Both the position numbers and the translations under genes were made by a program. A DNA stretch of 64,000 nt, from contig CAWFLL010000004.1 in the NCBI GenBank assembly GCA_963816785.1, positions 1,488,001 through 1,552,000 on the forward strand. The letters run 5' to 3'. Each line of letters begins with the position of its first letter. The stretch's first letter is position 1. Below, one piece after another: positions 25,257-34,552 of the stretch. The notes beneath the pieces are model-generated. The model did not search any database. It was not told where the DNA came from and was given only the letters and a program-made list of their open reading frames with translations. This DNA comes from VRUE01 sp963816785 (GTDB lineage Bacteria > Actinomycetota > Thermoleophilia > Solirubrobacterales > 70-9).

Positions 25257-25727
25257 GTGGACTACGACCCGATCTCCGTCGCCCTCAAGTTCGGCTTCCT
25301 CGCCGTCCTCTACCTGTTCCTGCTCTGGATTGCCCGCAGCGCGCTGAAGGACCTGCGCGGGACCGTGGCCCCGGCGCCGGACGCGACCGGATTCCACCCG
25401 GCGCCCGCCTTCGATGACGCCAGGGAGGGCTCCGACACCTGGCTGGTCGCGGAGCGCGGCGGCGGCCTCGAGGCCGGCGAGCGATTCGACCTCTTCGGTG
25501 GGCTATCGATCGGGCGGTCGAGCGAAGCCGACGTGACGATCGATGATCGTTACGCCTCCGGTGTCCACGCCAGGATCTTCTCCCGTGACGGGCGCACCTA
25601 CATAGAAGACATGAACTCGACCAACGGAACGCTGCTCAATGACGCCAGCCTGCGCGGGGAGGCGCAGTTGATAGACGGCGACATCGTGAGGATCGGGGAC
25701 ACCGCTCTTAGGTTCGAGGCGGGGTGA
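25257..25727 (+). CDS. fhaB: FhaB-type membrane FHA-domain protein
   Basis: A 156-residue protein starting at GTG 25257. One N-terminal membrane helix (FGFLAVLYLFLLWIA), a short linker and a C-terminal FHA domain (LSIGRSSEADVTIDDRYASGVHA, DMNSTNGTLLND). It matches FhaB/FipA of Mycobacterium in size, architecture and position between fhaA and pstP; FipA is a PknA/PknB substrate that supports septum formation. Confidence 0.88.
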   Translation: MDYDPISVALKFGFLAVLYLFLLWIARSALKDLRGTVAPAPDATGFHPAPAFDDAREGSDTWLVAERGGGLEAGERFDLFGGLSIGRSSEADVTIDDRYASGVHARIFSRDGRTYIEDMNSTNGTLLNDASLRGEAQLIDGDIVRIGDTALRFEAG

Positions 25728-25731
25728 CGTA

Positions 25732-27032
25732 GTGCTCCGAGTTGACGACCAGGCGTTCCGCACCGACACCGGCCGGCAGCGCAGCGCCAACGAGGACTCC
25801 TTCTTCGTCCGCGCTCCGATCTTCGTCGTCGCTGATGGCATGGGGGGCGCCCAGGCGGGGGAGGTCGCCTCGAGGGCGGCGGCGGATGCTTTCGACCGCG
25901 ACCTGCCGGACGCGCCGCCGGAGCAGTTCCTGCGGGAGACGATCGAGGCGGCGAACCGGGCGATCCACGACCTTGCGCGTGAGGACCCGTCCCGCGCCGG
26001 GATGGGGACGACGATCACCGCCGCGATCGTCGACGCCGGCAACGAGGAGGTCTGCATCGGCCATGTCGGCGACAGCCGTGCCTACCGGCTGCGGGGGGAA
26101 GGCTCGAGCGCCTGACGCGTGACCACTCGCTGGTGGAGGAGATGCGTCGCAAGGGCCAGATCACCGACGCGCAGGCCGAGGACCACCCGCAGCGCTCGAT
26201 CATCACCCGGGCCCTGGGCCCCGAGGAGGAGGTCGAGGCCGACGTCCAGACCGTGCCGGCGGCCCCCGGCGACGTCTTCCTGCTCTGCTCGGACGGGCTC
26301 ACGACGATGATCGACGAGGAGCGGATCGGGACGGTCCTCTCGAACGCGGCATCGATGAAGGAGGCCGTCGCCAGCCTGGTGGACGAGGCCAACCGGGCCG
26401 GAGGGCGGGACAACATCACCGCGCTTGCCTTCCGGCTCCTCGACGCCGCCGCCCCCCAGCGCGAGCCGGAGGGCGCGACCCTCCTCGGCCCCAGCGCCGA
26501 GGAGGCCGGCCTCACCGCCACCGAGGTCCGCCGCCGCGCCGCCGCCGCCGCCGCCCACGAGCGCCGGGAACAGTTGGCGGCAAGGCCGAGGCGCCGCCGG
26601 CTGCGGACTGCCGCGAAGGCGCTGGCGGTCATCGCGATCCTTGCAGCCGTCGTCTTCGGCGCCTGGTACGGCCTGCGCCAGGTCTGGTTCCTCGGTACCG
26701 ATCAGGGCGGCCGGGTCGCCCTCTACCGCGGGCTTCCCTACGAACTTCCATTCGGGGTCGAGCTCTTCCGGGAGCGCTACTCGACCCCGATCCAGACCGA
26801 GTCGCTGCCGCCTCGACGGCGGGAAGCGGTGACCGGGCACGACCTCCGCTCGCGCAGCGACGCCGTCTCCCTGATCGAAGACATCGAAGCGTCGCAATGG
26901 CCCAAAGCTCCAGCCCGACAACCCCCGGCGCAACAGGGTGTCGGCAGCCCGCCCGCAGCGGACGCGGCCGCGAACCGGAGCGACCGAGCGTCACGGTCTG
27001 ATTCTTCGGGAGGGAGCGAAGGTGAGCAGTGA
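25732..27032 (+). CDS. pstP: PP2C-type protein phosphatase PstP, split by a frameshift
   Basis: The N-terminal part (GTG 25732: RQRSANEDSFF, VADGMGGAQAGEVAS, GHVGDSRAYRL) stops at 26115. The rest continues in another frame (LTRDHSLVEEM, LCSDGLT, GGRDNITALAF), with a membrane helix (ALAVIAILAAVVFGAWYG) and an extracytoplasmic tail. The frames join at a run of six G at 26093-26098, where one more G restores about 433 residues. All metal-binding aspartates are present. PstP reverses PknA/PknB phosphorylation; as such a gene is usually essential in actinobacteria, an assembly indel is the simplest reading. Confidence 0.88.
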
Positions 27033-27063
27033 TGTGTAGCGAGCGAGGCTCTCGCCCATCTCC

Positions 27064-28359
27064 ATGATCTCGGCCCGCAACCGAGAGCTCGTCGCTCTCG
27101 TCCCCGTCGCCCTCCTGCTGACCGCGGGGTTCGCCGCGGTCTTCGCCCAGGAGAACACCAGGCTCGGCGACCTCAGTCTGATCTACGGCGCCTACTTCTT
27201 CGCGGTCTGCCTCGCAACCCACATCTACCTGCGGCTGCGGCTCCCGGACGCGGACCCCTATCTGTTCCCCCTGGTTGCTCTGCTGACCGCCTTCGGGCTG
27301 GTGATGATCTACCGAATCGATGCGGACCTGGCCCGTGACCAGGCGAACTGGTTCGTGCTCGGCCTGGTGCTCTTCGCCCTCACGATTCACTTCCTGCGCG
27401 ACTACGACGTGCTTGAGCGCTACCGCTACACGATCGCGGCGGTCGGCCTGCTGCTGCTTCTCGCCCCGCGCCTGCCCGGGGTCGGGGTGCAGGTCAACGG
27501 CGCCTACCTGGGCGTCGACATCGGGCCGCTCGCCTTCCAGCCGGCCGAGTTCTCGAAGATCTGCATCGTCGTCTTTCTCGCCAGCTACCTGCGCGAGAAC
27601 CGGGAGGTCCTGATCGTCGGCGCTCGCCGGATCCTCGGGGTCACGCTGCCGCCGCTCAAGCACCTCGGGCCGCTGCTCGTCGTCTGGGGAGCCTCGATGT
27701 TCATGCTCGTCTTCATCCGCGACCTGGGCAGCTCGCTGATGTTCTTCGCCGCCTTCCTGGCGCTGCTCTACGTCGCCACCGGCCGCTTCTCGTTCGTCGT
27801 GATCGGGATGGCGATGTTCCTGCTCGGCGCCTGGTTCTTCGCCTCGACCGTGCCCCACGTCCACGACCGGATCGAGGTCTGGCTCGACCCCTACAGCGAC
27901 CCCAGCGCGAGCGGCTACCAGATCCTCCAATCGATCTTCGCCCAGGCCGACGGCGGGCTCTTCGGCAAGGGCTTCGGCCAGGCGCTGATCACGATCCCCG
28001 GAACCGACAACGCGCTGCTGCCGGCGGCCCAGACCGACACGATCTACTCGTTGATCGTCAACGAGGTCGGCCTGTTCGGCGCCTGCGCGGTGATCCTCGC
28101 CTACCTGATGATCGCGGCGCGGGGGTTCAAGATCGCCCTGATCGCCGACGACGGCTTCTCGAAGCTGCTCGCGACCGGCCTCACCGCGGTCCTCGCGATC
28201 CAGGCGTTCGTGATCGTCGGCGGGGTGACGCGGGTGATCCCGCTGACCGGGGTGACCCTCCCATTCGTCAGCTACGGCGGCAGCTCGATCGTCGCGAACT
28301 TCGTGCTGCTGGCGCTGCTGCTGCTGATATCCGACCGCGCCCGGCGTGAGGCGGGATAG
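27064..28359 (+). CDS. rodA: RodA/FtsW-family peptidoglycan glycosyltransferase (SEDS)
   Basis: A 431-residue SEDS protein with about ten to twelve membrane helices. Signature parts are FQPAEFSKICIVVFLA, FIRDLGSSLMFFAAFLALLY, GYQILQSIFAQADGG, and the C-terminal PLTGVTLPFVSYGGSSIVANF. SEDS proteins polymerise lipid II on the outer membrane face together with a class B PBP, here the next gene. Position after pstP matches mycobacterial rodA (Rv0017c). ATG 27064 has no obvious ribosome-binding site. Confidence 0.93.
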   Translation: MISARNRELVALVPVALLLTAGFAAVFAQENTRLGDLSLIYGAYFFAVCLATHIYLRLRLPDADPYLFPLVALLTAFGLVMIYRIDADLARDQANWFVLGLVLFALTIHFLRDYDVLERYRYTIAAVGLLLLLAPRLPGVGVQVNGAYLGVDIGPLAFQPAEFSKICIVVFLASYLRENREVLIVGARRILGVTLPPLKHLGPLLVVWGASMFMLVFIRDLGSSLMFFAAFLALLYVATGRFSFVVIGMAMFLLGAWFFASTVPHVHDRIEVWLDPYSDPSASGYQILQSIFAQADGGLFGKGFGQALITIPGTDNALLPAAQTDTIYSLIVNEVGLFGACAVILAYLMIAARGFKIALIADDGFSKLLATGLTAVLAIQAFVIVGGVTRVIPLTGVTLPFVSYGGSSIVANFVLLALLLLISDRARREAG

Positions 28360-28369
28360 TGGTCCACTC

Positions 28370-29824
28370 GTGAACCGCCAGATCGTCAAGCTGTTCGGCC
28401 TGATCGTCGTCCTGTTCGCGGTCCTGGTCGGCTTCACCTCCTACTGGGCCGTGTTCGATGCGCAGGCGCTGAAGGAGAAGAACGCCAACAAGCGCCCGCT
28501 GCTGGAGCAGCAGCAGATCCAGCGCGGCAGGATCCTCGCCGACGACGGCACGGTGATCGCCCGCTCGGTCCCCAAGGGCCGCGGCGACGCCCGCCGCTAC
28601 GTCAGGCGCTACCCCGAGGGAGGGTTGTTCGGACACCCGATCGGCTACAGCTTCGTCCGCCAGGGCGACAGCGAGTTCGAGCAGTTCCACAACGACGAGC
28701 TGATCGGCGAGGAGTCCGAGTTCGCCTCGCTGCTGGACGAGCTGCGCGGCAGCAGGCAGGAAGGCAACGACGTCGTCACGAACCTCGACCCCGAGGCGCA
28801 GCTGGTCGCGCTGAGCGCGCTGGAACCGGTCGGCTTCGGCGCCGTGGTGGCGATCGAGCCCGCCACCGGCCGGGTCCGGGTGCTGGCCTCGAACCCGCCC
28901 TATGACCCGAATTTGATCCCCGAACACATCTCCGCCCTGAACACCGACCCGACCGCGCCGCTGTTCAACCGTGCCACCCAGGGCCAGTACCCGCCGGGCT
29001 CGACCTTCAAGGTGGTGACCGCGGCCGCCGGGCTCGACAGCGGGACGATCACGGCCGACTCGACGATCAACGCCCCCGGGACGCTCGAAGTCCAGGGGCA
29101 ACCTCTCGCCAACGACTTCAACCAGGACTTTGGATCGATCGGGCTTGACACGGCTCTGACCAACTCGGTCAACACCTGGTTCGCCCAGCTCGGGGAACAG
29201 GTCGGCTCGGACACCCTCTTCGAATACATGGAAGCCTTCGGCTTCGGCTCGACGCCGGCGATCGACCTGCCCGCCGACCAGGTCTCCGAGAGCGGCGTCT
29301 TCGAGTCGGGGTCTCTGCTCGGCCGCGGCGATCCCGTCGACGTCGCCCGGATCGCGATCGGCCAGGAGCGGCTGGCGGTGACGCCGCTGCAGATGGCCGA
29401 GGTCGCCGCCACGGTCGCAAACGGCGGCCGCCTGATGAAGCCCCAGATCTGGAGTCGCGTCGTTGACCCCGACGGCCGGGTGACGAAGCGCCTCGACCCC
29501 TCCCAGTACAGCCAGCCGATCGACGAGCAGACGGCAGCCGACCTGACGACCGCGATGGAAGGCGTGGTGCGGGAAGGGACCGGGACCAACGCGGCGATCC
29601 CGGGCGTCCCGGTCGCCGGTAAGACCGGGACGGCGGAAACGCCGTTCAACGACAGCTGCGGCGGCGGCGACCTCAATCAGGCCTGGTTCATAGGCTTCGC
29701 GCCGTCGGACGATCCGAAGATCGCGATCGCGGCCTCGGTCGAGTGCACGAGCGCGTTCGGCGGTGACGTCGCGGCGCCGATCTTCCGCGAAGTCGCGGAA
29801 ACGATCCTCGGCGAAGGCGAATAA
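28370..29824 (+). CDS. pbpA: Penicillin-binding protein, PbpA-like transpeptidase
   Basis: About 484 residues from GTG 28370 (VNRQIVKLFGL). One membrane anchor near residues 5-28, a small pedestal domain, then the transpeptidase domain with SxxK as PPGSTFKVV, SxN as NSVNTWF, and KTG as VAGKTGTAE. It cross-links peptidoglycan in partnership with RodA. The pedestal is short, as in mycobacterial PbpA. It ends 27 bases before pknB. Confidence 0.93.
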   Translation: MNRQIVKLFGLIVVLFAVLVGFTSYWAVFDAQALKEKNANKRPLLEQQQIQRGRILADDGTVIARSVPKGRGDARRYVRRYPEGGLFGHPIGYSFVRQGDSEFEQFHNDELIGEESEFASLLDELRGSRQEGNDVVTNLDPEAQLVALSALEPVGFGAVVAIEPATGRVRVLASNPPYDPNLIPEHISALNTDPTAPLFNRATQGQYPPGSTFKVVTAAAGLDSGTITADSTINAPGTLEVQGQPLANDFNQDFGSIGLDTALTNSVNTWFAQLGEQVGSDTLFEYMEAFGFGSTPAIDLPADQVSESGVFESGSLLGRGDPVDVARIAIGQERLAVTPLQMAEVAATVANGGRLMKPQIWSRVVDPDGRVTKRLDPSQYSQPIDEQTAADLTTAMEGVVREGTGTNAAIPGVPVAGKTGTAETPFNDSCGGGDLNQAWFIGFAPSDDPKIAIAASVECTSAFGGDVAAPIFREVAETILGEGE

Positions 29825-29851
29825 TCACGGTGGTTACCAACGGAGCAACGA

Positions 29852-31741
29852 TTGGCTGATCTCGGCGAGGGAAGCGTGCTCGACGCGCGGTACCGGTTGC
29901 TGCGTCGGATCGGCTCCGGCGGGATGGCCGACGTCTGGCTCGCCGAGGACACCCACCTTCAGCGCCAGGTGGCGCTGAAGGTGCTGCACCGGCGCTTCGC
30001 CCAGGACCGCGAGTTCGTCGAGCGGTTCCGCCGCGAGGCCGAGGCCGCCGCCGGCCTCCAGCATCCGAACATCGTCGCCGTCTATGACCGGGGCGACGTC
30101 GACGGCACCTACTACATCGCGATGCAGCTGCTCGAAGGCCACTCGCTGAAGGAGCTGATCGACGCCGGGCTGAGCCCCGAGCAGGCGGTCGGCCTGGTCC
30201 GCCAGGTGCTCGAGGCGGCCGGGTTCGCCCACCGGCACGGTGTCGTGCATCGCGACCTGAAGCCGCAGAACGTGATCGTCGACGCCGAGGGGAAGGCGAC
30301 CGTCACCGACTTCGGGATCGCACGTGCCGGGGCCTCGGAAATCACCCAGACGGGCTCGGTGATGGGAACCCCCCATTACCTCTCGCCCGAGCAGGCGCAG
30401 GGTATGGAGGTGACCGCCGTCTCCGACCTCTACTCGATCGGGGTGATCCTCTACGAGGCGCTGGCGGGGCGGGTCCCGTTCGAGGCCGACTCCGCCGTGG
30501 CGATCGCGATGAAGCAGGTCTCGCAGGCGCCCCAGCGGCCGAGCTCGATCAACCCACAGGTCTCGCCGGCGCTCGACGCGGTCGTGATGCGGGCCCTCGA
30601 GAAGGACCCCGGCCAGCGCTTCCAGAGCGCGGAGGCGTTCATCGCCGCCCTCGATGCCGCCCTCAGGGACCCGGGCGCGAAGGGGGGAGGCACGGCGGCG
30701 TTCGCCCCGCTGCCGCCCGTCGTCCCGCCGGCGGAAGAGGTGGAGGCCGAGTCGAGGGACGCCGAGGCGGAGGACCGCCGCCGCCGCAGGTGGATCCTGG
30801 CCGCGATCGCCGCCGCGATCCTGATCGGCGCCCTGCTCGGCCTGGCGTTGACCAGGGACACCACGACCGGCGTCCCCGACGTCACCGGCAACCAGCTGAA
30901 CGTGGCGATCTCACTGCTCGAACAGGACGGCTTCAAGGTCGGCGAGGTGACGCGGGTCGAGCGCGAAGCGGCCGCCAACACGGTGCTCGAGCAGGACCCC
31001 GCCGCCTCGCCGCCGGCCGACCAGGCCTCCCTCGACTGCGCGCTGATCACCTTCTTCTGCTCCAAGCCGGAGGTCGCCCTCACCGTCAGCTCCGGCCCCG
31101 GCAGCGCAACGGTCCCGAGCACCGCGGGCCTCTCGAAGGAAGATGCGGAAAGGGCGGTGGAAAGCGCCGGGTTCGAACCGCAGGTGAGCGAAGTCAACTC
31201 CAAAGATGTGGAAGCGGGCCTCGTGATCAAGTCCGACCCCCGCGGCGGGACGACCGCGACCAAGGGCTCGGTCGTCACCCTCACGGTCTCCAAGGGCCCG
31301 AGGCTGTCCAAGGTCCCGGTCCTGGTCGGGACGAATCGCAGCGTCGCGGTCCAGCAGATTCGGGGCCGCGGCCTCGTCCCCAGCGTCAGCGAAGAGGAGA
31401 GCCCGAAGCCGGAGGGGGAGGTGATCCGGCAGGCCCCCAGCGCCGGCTCAGAACTGCCGCGGGGCTCGAGCGTCTCGATCGTCGTCTCGAAGGGCGAGCG
31501 CAAGGCCAAGGTGCCGAACGTGATCGGCAAGGAACGGGCGGAGGCGGTCGAAATGCTGCGCGACGCCGGGTTGAAGCCGTCGGTGTCCGAACAGCAGACC
31601 GAAGTCCCGTCCCAGGTCGGCCGGGTCACCGACCAGTTCCCGCCGCCGGGCTCCGAAGTCGAACCCGGCACCTCGGTGACCGTGGTGGTTGGCAAAAGGG
31701 CGGTCGGTGGCTCCGAATCGGAACCGGAAGAAACAGAATGA
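29852..31741 (+). CDS. pknB: Serine/threonine kinase PknB with four PASTA domains
   Basis: A 629-residue receptor kinase. TTG 29852 has GGAG six bases upstream. The kinase domain (about 12-275) shows IGSGGMADVWLA, VALKVL, HRDLKPQNVIV, DFGIARA and SPEQAQG; a basic juxtamembrane segment and one helix (IAAAILIGALLGLAL, about 315-335) follow, then four PASTA repeats beginning GVPDVTG, VPSTAGL, KVPVLVG and KVPNVIG that bind muropeptides or lipid II. The first PASTA carries an insert with two cysteines (about 396 and 404) that could form a disulfide. The stop overlaps the start of a D-Ala-D-Ala ligase (ATGA). Confidence 0.95.
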   Translation: MADLGEGSVLDARYRLLRRIGSGGMADVWLAEDTHLQRQVALKVLHRRFAQDREFVERFRREAEAAAGLQHPNIVAVYDRGDVDGTYYIAMQLLEGHSLKELIDAGLSPEQAVGLVRQVLEAAGFAHRHGVVHRDLKPQNVIVDAEGKATVTDFGIARAGASEITQTGSVMGTPHYLSPEQAQGMEVTAVSDLYSIGVILYEALAGRVPFEADSAVAIAMKQVSQAPQRPSSINPQVSPALDAVVMRALEKDPGQRFQSAEAFIAALDAALRDPGAKGGGTAAFAPLPPVVPPAEEVEAESRDAEAEDRRRRRWILAAIAAAILIGALLGLALTRDTTTGVPDVTGNQLNVAISLLEQDGFKVGEVTRVEREAAANTVLEQDPAASPPADQASLDCALITFFCSKPEVALTVSSGPGSATVPSTAGLSKEDAERAVESAGFEPQVSEVNSKDVEAGLVIKSDPRGGTTATKGSVVTLTVSKGPRLSKVPVLVGTNRSVAVQQIRGRGLVPSVSEEESPKPEGEVIRQAPSAGSELPRGSSVSIVVSKGERKAKVPNVIGKERAEAVEMLRDAGLKPSVSEQQTEVPSQVGRVTDQFPPPGSEVEPGTSVTVVVGKRAVGGSESEPEETE

Positions 31742-32703
31742 GGGTGGCGGTCCTCTCCGGCGGGCGCTCCTCCGAGCATGATGTCTCGCTGCGATCAGGT
31801 GAGGCGGTCGCGAAGGGGCTCGAGGCGGCGGGTCACGAGGCGCTCGCGGTGACGATCGGCCGCGACGGCTCCTGGACCTGCGCGGGCGAGGCGGTCGAGC
31901 TGCGGCCCGCCGCCGGCCTGCTCGACGCCGAGGCTGCCTTCCCCGCGCTCCACGGGCCGTTCGGCGAGGACGGGAGCGTTCAGGGCCTGCTCGAGTGGCT
32001 CGACATCCCCTACGTCGGCTCTGACGTGCTCTCTTCGGCGATCTGCATGGACAAGCTGACGCTGAAGCGCCTCTTCGCCCAGCGGGGCCTGCCGCAGGTC
32101 GACTTCGTCGCGGCGGGGGAGGAGGGCTGGCGGGATCGCTGCGCACAGCTCGACCTCCCGCTCTGGGTGAAGCCGTCGCGACTGGGCTCCAGCGTCGGCA
32201 TCAGCCGGGTGGAGACCCTCGATGCGCTCGACGCCGCGGTCGAGCACGCTCACCGCCACGATCCGAGGGTGATCGTCGAGGCCTCGGCGCAGGGCCGCGA
32301 GGTCGAGTGCTCGCTGCTCGGCAACGAGGACGTCGAGGCCTCGCCGCCGGGTGAGCTCGTCGTTCACGGCCAGTGGTACGACTACGAGCGCAAGTACGGC
32401 GAGGGGGGGATGGAGCTGGTCGTCCCCGCGCCGATCCCGCCGGAGCAGGTGCAGCGGTTGCGCGAGCTGGCGATCTCCGCCTTCCGTATCGGCGCCTGCT
32501 CGGGCCTGGCCCGCTGCGACTTCTTCGTCGAGCCCGAGGGGGAGGTCCTCGTCAACGAGATCAACACGATGCCCGGCTTCACCGAGACCAGCGTCTACGC
32601 AAAGCTCTGGGAGGCCGCCGGCATCGCCTATCCCGACCTCTGCGAGCGCCTCGTCGAGCTCGCCCTCGAGCGCCACTCCACCGCCCGCTCTTACGAGTTC
32701 TGA
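31738..32703 (+). CDS. ddl: D-alanine--D-alanine ligase, second paralogue
   Basis: A 321-residue ATP-grasp ligase starting at ATG 31738, coupled to pknB by ATGA. It is the more canonical of the two ddl genes: LSGGRSSEHDVSLRSG, FPALHGPFGEDG, CMDKLTLKRLF, KPSRLGSSVGIS, an omega-loop WYDYERKYGEG with the expected Tyr, Lys and Tyr, and NEINTMPGFTETS at the Mg site. It supplies D-Ala-D-Ala for lipid II. Placement behind PknB, whose PASTA domains sense cell-wall precursors, suggests co-expression of precursor synthesis and its sensor. Confidence 0.93.
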   Translation: MRVAVLSGGRSSEHDVSLRSGEAVAKGLEAAGHEALAVTIGRDGSWTCAGEAVELRPAAGLLDAEAAFPALHGPFGEDGSVQGLLEWLDIPYVGSDVLSSAICMDKLTLKRLFAQRGLPQVDFVAAGEEGWRDRCAQLDLPLWVKPSRLGSSVGISRVETLDALDAAVEHAHRHDPRVIVEASAQGREVECSLLGNEDVEASPPGELVVHGQWYDYERKYGEGGMELVVPAPIPPEQVQRLRELAISAFRIGACSGLARCDFFVEPEGEVLVNEINTMPGFTETSVYAKLWEAAGIAYPDLCERLVELALERHSTARSYEF

Positions 32704-32713
32704 GCCCCGCTCG

Positions 32714-34552
32714 TCAGGGCAGCTTGACCCGCTCGCAGCGGCGCAGCCTGTCGCGCTTGTCGGCGAGCACTCGGTCGCCCCGACCGGGGCCGCAGTCGGC
32801 GCGGTCGCGCCCCCCTCCGCGGACGTCGAGGACGTCGGTGCCGGCACCGCCGTCGAGGCGGTCGCGGCCGGCACCTCCCTTGAGGCGGTCGTCACCGGCG
32901 CGCCCGAACAGGCAGTCTTGGCCCTTCCCGCCGTTGAGGACGTCGTTGCCGCCGAGGCCGTCGAGCCGGTCGCCCGCCGGGAATCCCTTCACCCTGTCGG
33001 CCCTGCCGGTGCCCTTGCGCTTGTTCGCGCAGCGCCCTTTCCGCAGGCCGACGCTGACCGGGTGGGTTATCGCCGCGCTGAGACCGGTGCTGTCGGTCGC
33101 CGTGAGCGCAGCTTGGTATGTGCCCGGCAGCGCGTACAGGCGCGATGCCAGCGCGCCGCTCGCGGCGGCACCGTCGCCGAGGCTCCAGGAGAGGGTGAGC
33201 GGGTCGCCGTCGACGTCGCTGGTGTCGGACCCGTCGAAGGAGACGAGGTCGCCGAACAACGGCACGGCGGGCGTGAAGGAGAAGGCGGGATTTGGCGGCA
33301 CCCTCTGGTACTCGAACGCGCCGATGTCGGCGACGCTGATTCCGTCCGCGTTGCCATCTCGCACCCGCGGCAGACCGCGGAAGTCGGATTCGCTGGTCGG
33401 CGGCACGGGGTTGCCGGCGTCGACCAGGATCGAGTCTGGTCGCAGCCGGTAGTCGGCCCCCGCCCCGTTGACGAAGCCGCTGTCGGGTGCGGTGTCGAGG
33501 TTGTTCTGGAATGTGTCGGACCCAGTGCCAGACCCGGCCAGCGCCACCTTGGATTTGTCGTAGCTGGTGTAGCGGGCGGTGAGGTCGACGTCGTCGCCCA
33601 CTTTCTCTTCCCGCGACAGCGAGGTGTCCACGTTGGCGACGATCGAGTTGAGCAGGTTGGCCGAAGCGTCGCCGGTGTTGCTCCTGACCAGTACGCCCGC
33701 CGAGAAGAGCTCCCCATTGCCGACGATGGTCACGTTGACCGCGACGAGCACGCCTGGGGTCTCGGGGCCGCCGTTGCTCGAGTTGACTTCGACGCCAACG
33801 AAGTGCGAACTCTCCGGATGTGGTTCCACCACCGAGTCCCTGATCGTGAGGATGTCCCCGAACGGGCGGATGCCGGTCGCCGCCCTGATGTGCAGGCGCC
33901 TGCCGATGGCCGGGACGTTGCCCCCTCCGATGCCGATGCCCGCCTGCAGGAAGGAGTCGGTGACGATTCCCGCGCTGCCCGGATATATCGCCTGCGATGT
34001 CGGGTTCGGACCGAGGCGAATGTCGAGCCGTGTCGCCTCGGTGCCCCCCTGTTCCACAAAGATCCCCGTCATTTCCGTGAGAGAGCTGGCGGCTCGAACC
34101 GCCAGGTCGCTGACGTCGGCGCCGTTGCTCAGCCGCAGCCCGTTGGTGTCGCTCTTCGTCAGCCGCAGCTCGAGATTCGAGACGGAGGAACCGGCAGAGC
34201 TGACCGAAAGCAGCTCGTCATTCGCGTTCACAGTCTGGTCGGCGACGATGTGGGTCGCATCGCGGCCGGCGCCGACGATGTCGATCTCGGTGTTGGCGCC
34301 GACCGGTCCGCTCGTGAATTCGCCCGGCCCGATTCGCACGGTGTCGGGCGCCGGGCCTTCATCGGCTGCCTCGACAGCCTCAGCCAGCGTCGCCTCGGCC
34401 AGCCCGCCCTGCGGGCAGGACGGTTCGGCGACGCAGTAGATCGTTGCGGCCGCCTGGTTGGGGAGCAGAAGCGAAGCAAAGAGCGCCGCGAAAGCGAAAG
34501 AAACAACGGCCAGACTGAGACTCAGGTTCCGCGGTGGATCGCGGCGGGTCAT
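32714..34552 (-). CDS. Secreted beta-helix-like protein with PKD-like and RTX-like repeats
   Basis: A 612-residue protein starting at ATG 34552, with its own signal peptide (LAVVSFAFAALFASLLLPNQAAA). The first about 400 residues look like a right-handed beta-helix of the choice-of-anchor-Q kind (VADIGAFEYQR at its end). A PKD-like domain follows (FSFTPAVPLFGDLVSFDGSDTS-type), then glycine/aspartate-rich calcium-binding-like repeats (GGNDVLNGGKGQD, GRAGDDRLKGGAGRDRLDGG) and a basic tail. The open frame continues into the upstream gene without a stop, but the internal signal peptide and the ATGA overlap show two genes. Substrate and role are unknown. Confidence 0.7.
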   Translation of the reverse strand: MTRRDPPRNLSLSLAVVSFAFAALFASLLLPNQAAATIYCVAEPSCPQGGLAEATLAEAVEAADEGPAPDTVRIGPGEFTSGPVGANTEIDIVGAGRDATHIVADQTVNANDELLSVSSAGSSVSNLELRLTKSDTNGLRLSNGADVSDLAVRAASSLTEMTGIFVEQGGTEATRLDIRLGPNPTSQAIYPGSAGIVTDSFLQAGIGIGGGNVPAIGRRLHIRAATGIRPFGDILTIRDSVVEPHPESSHFVGVEVNSSNGGPETPGVLVAVNVTIVGNGELFSAGVLVRSNTGDASANLLNSIVANVDTSLSREEKVGDDVDLTARYTSYDKSKVALAGSGTGSDTFQNNLDTAPDSGFVNGAGADYRLRPDSILVDAGNPVPPTSESDFRGLPRVRDGNADGISVADIGAFEYQRVPPNPAFSFTPAVPLFGDLVSFDGSDTSDVDGDPLTLSWSLGDGAAASGALASRLYALPGTYQAALTATDSTGLSAAITHPVSVGLRKGRCANKRKGTGRADRVKGFPAGDRLDGLGGNDVLNGGKGQDCLFGRAGDDRLKGGAGRDRLDGGAGTDVLDVRGGGRDRADCGPGRGDRVLADKRDRLRRCERVKLP

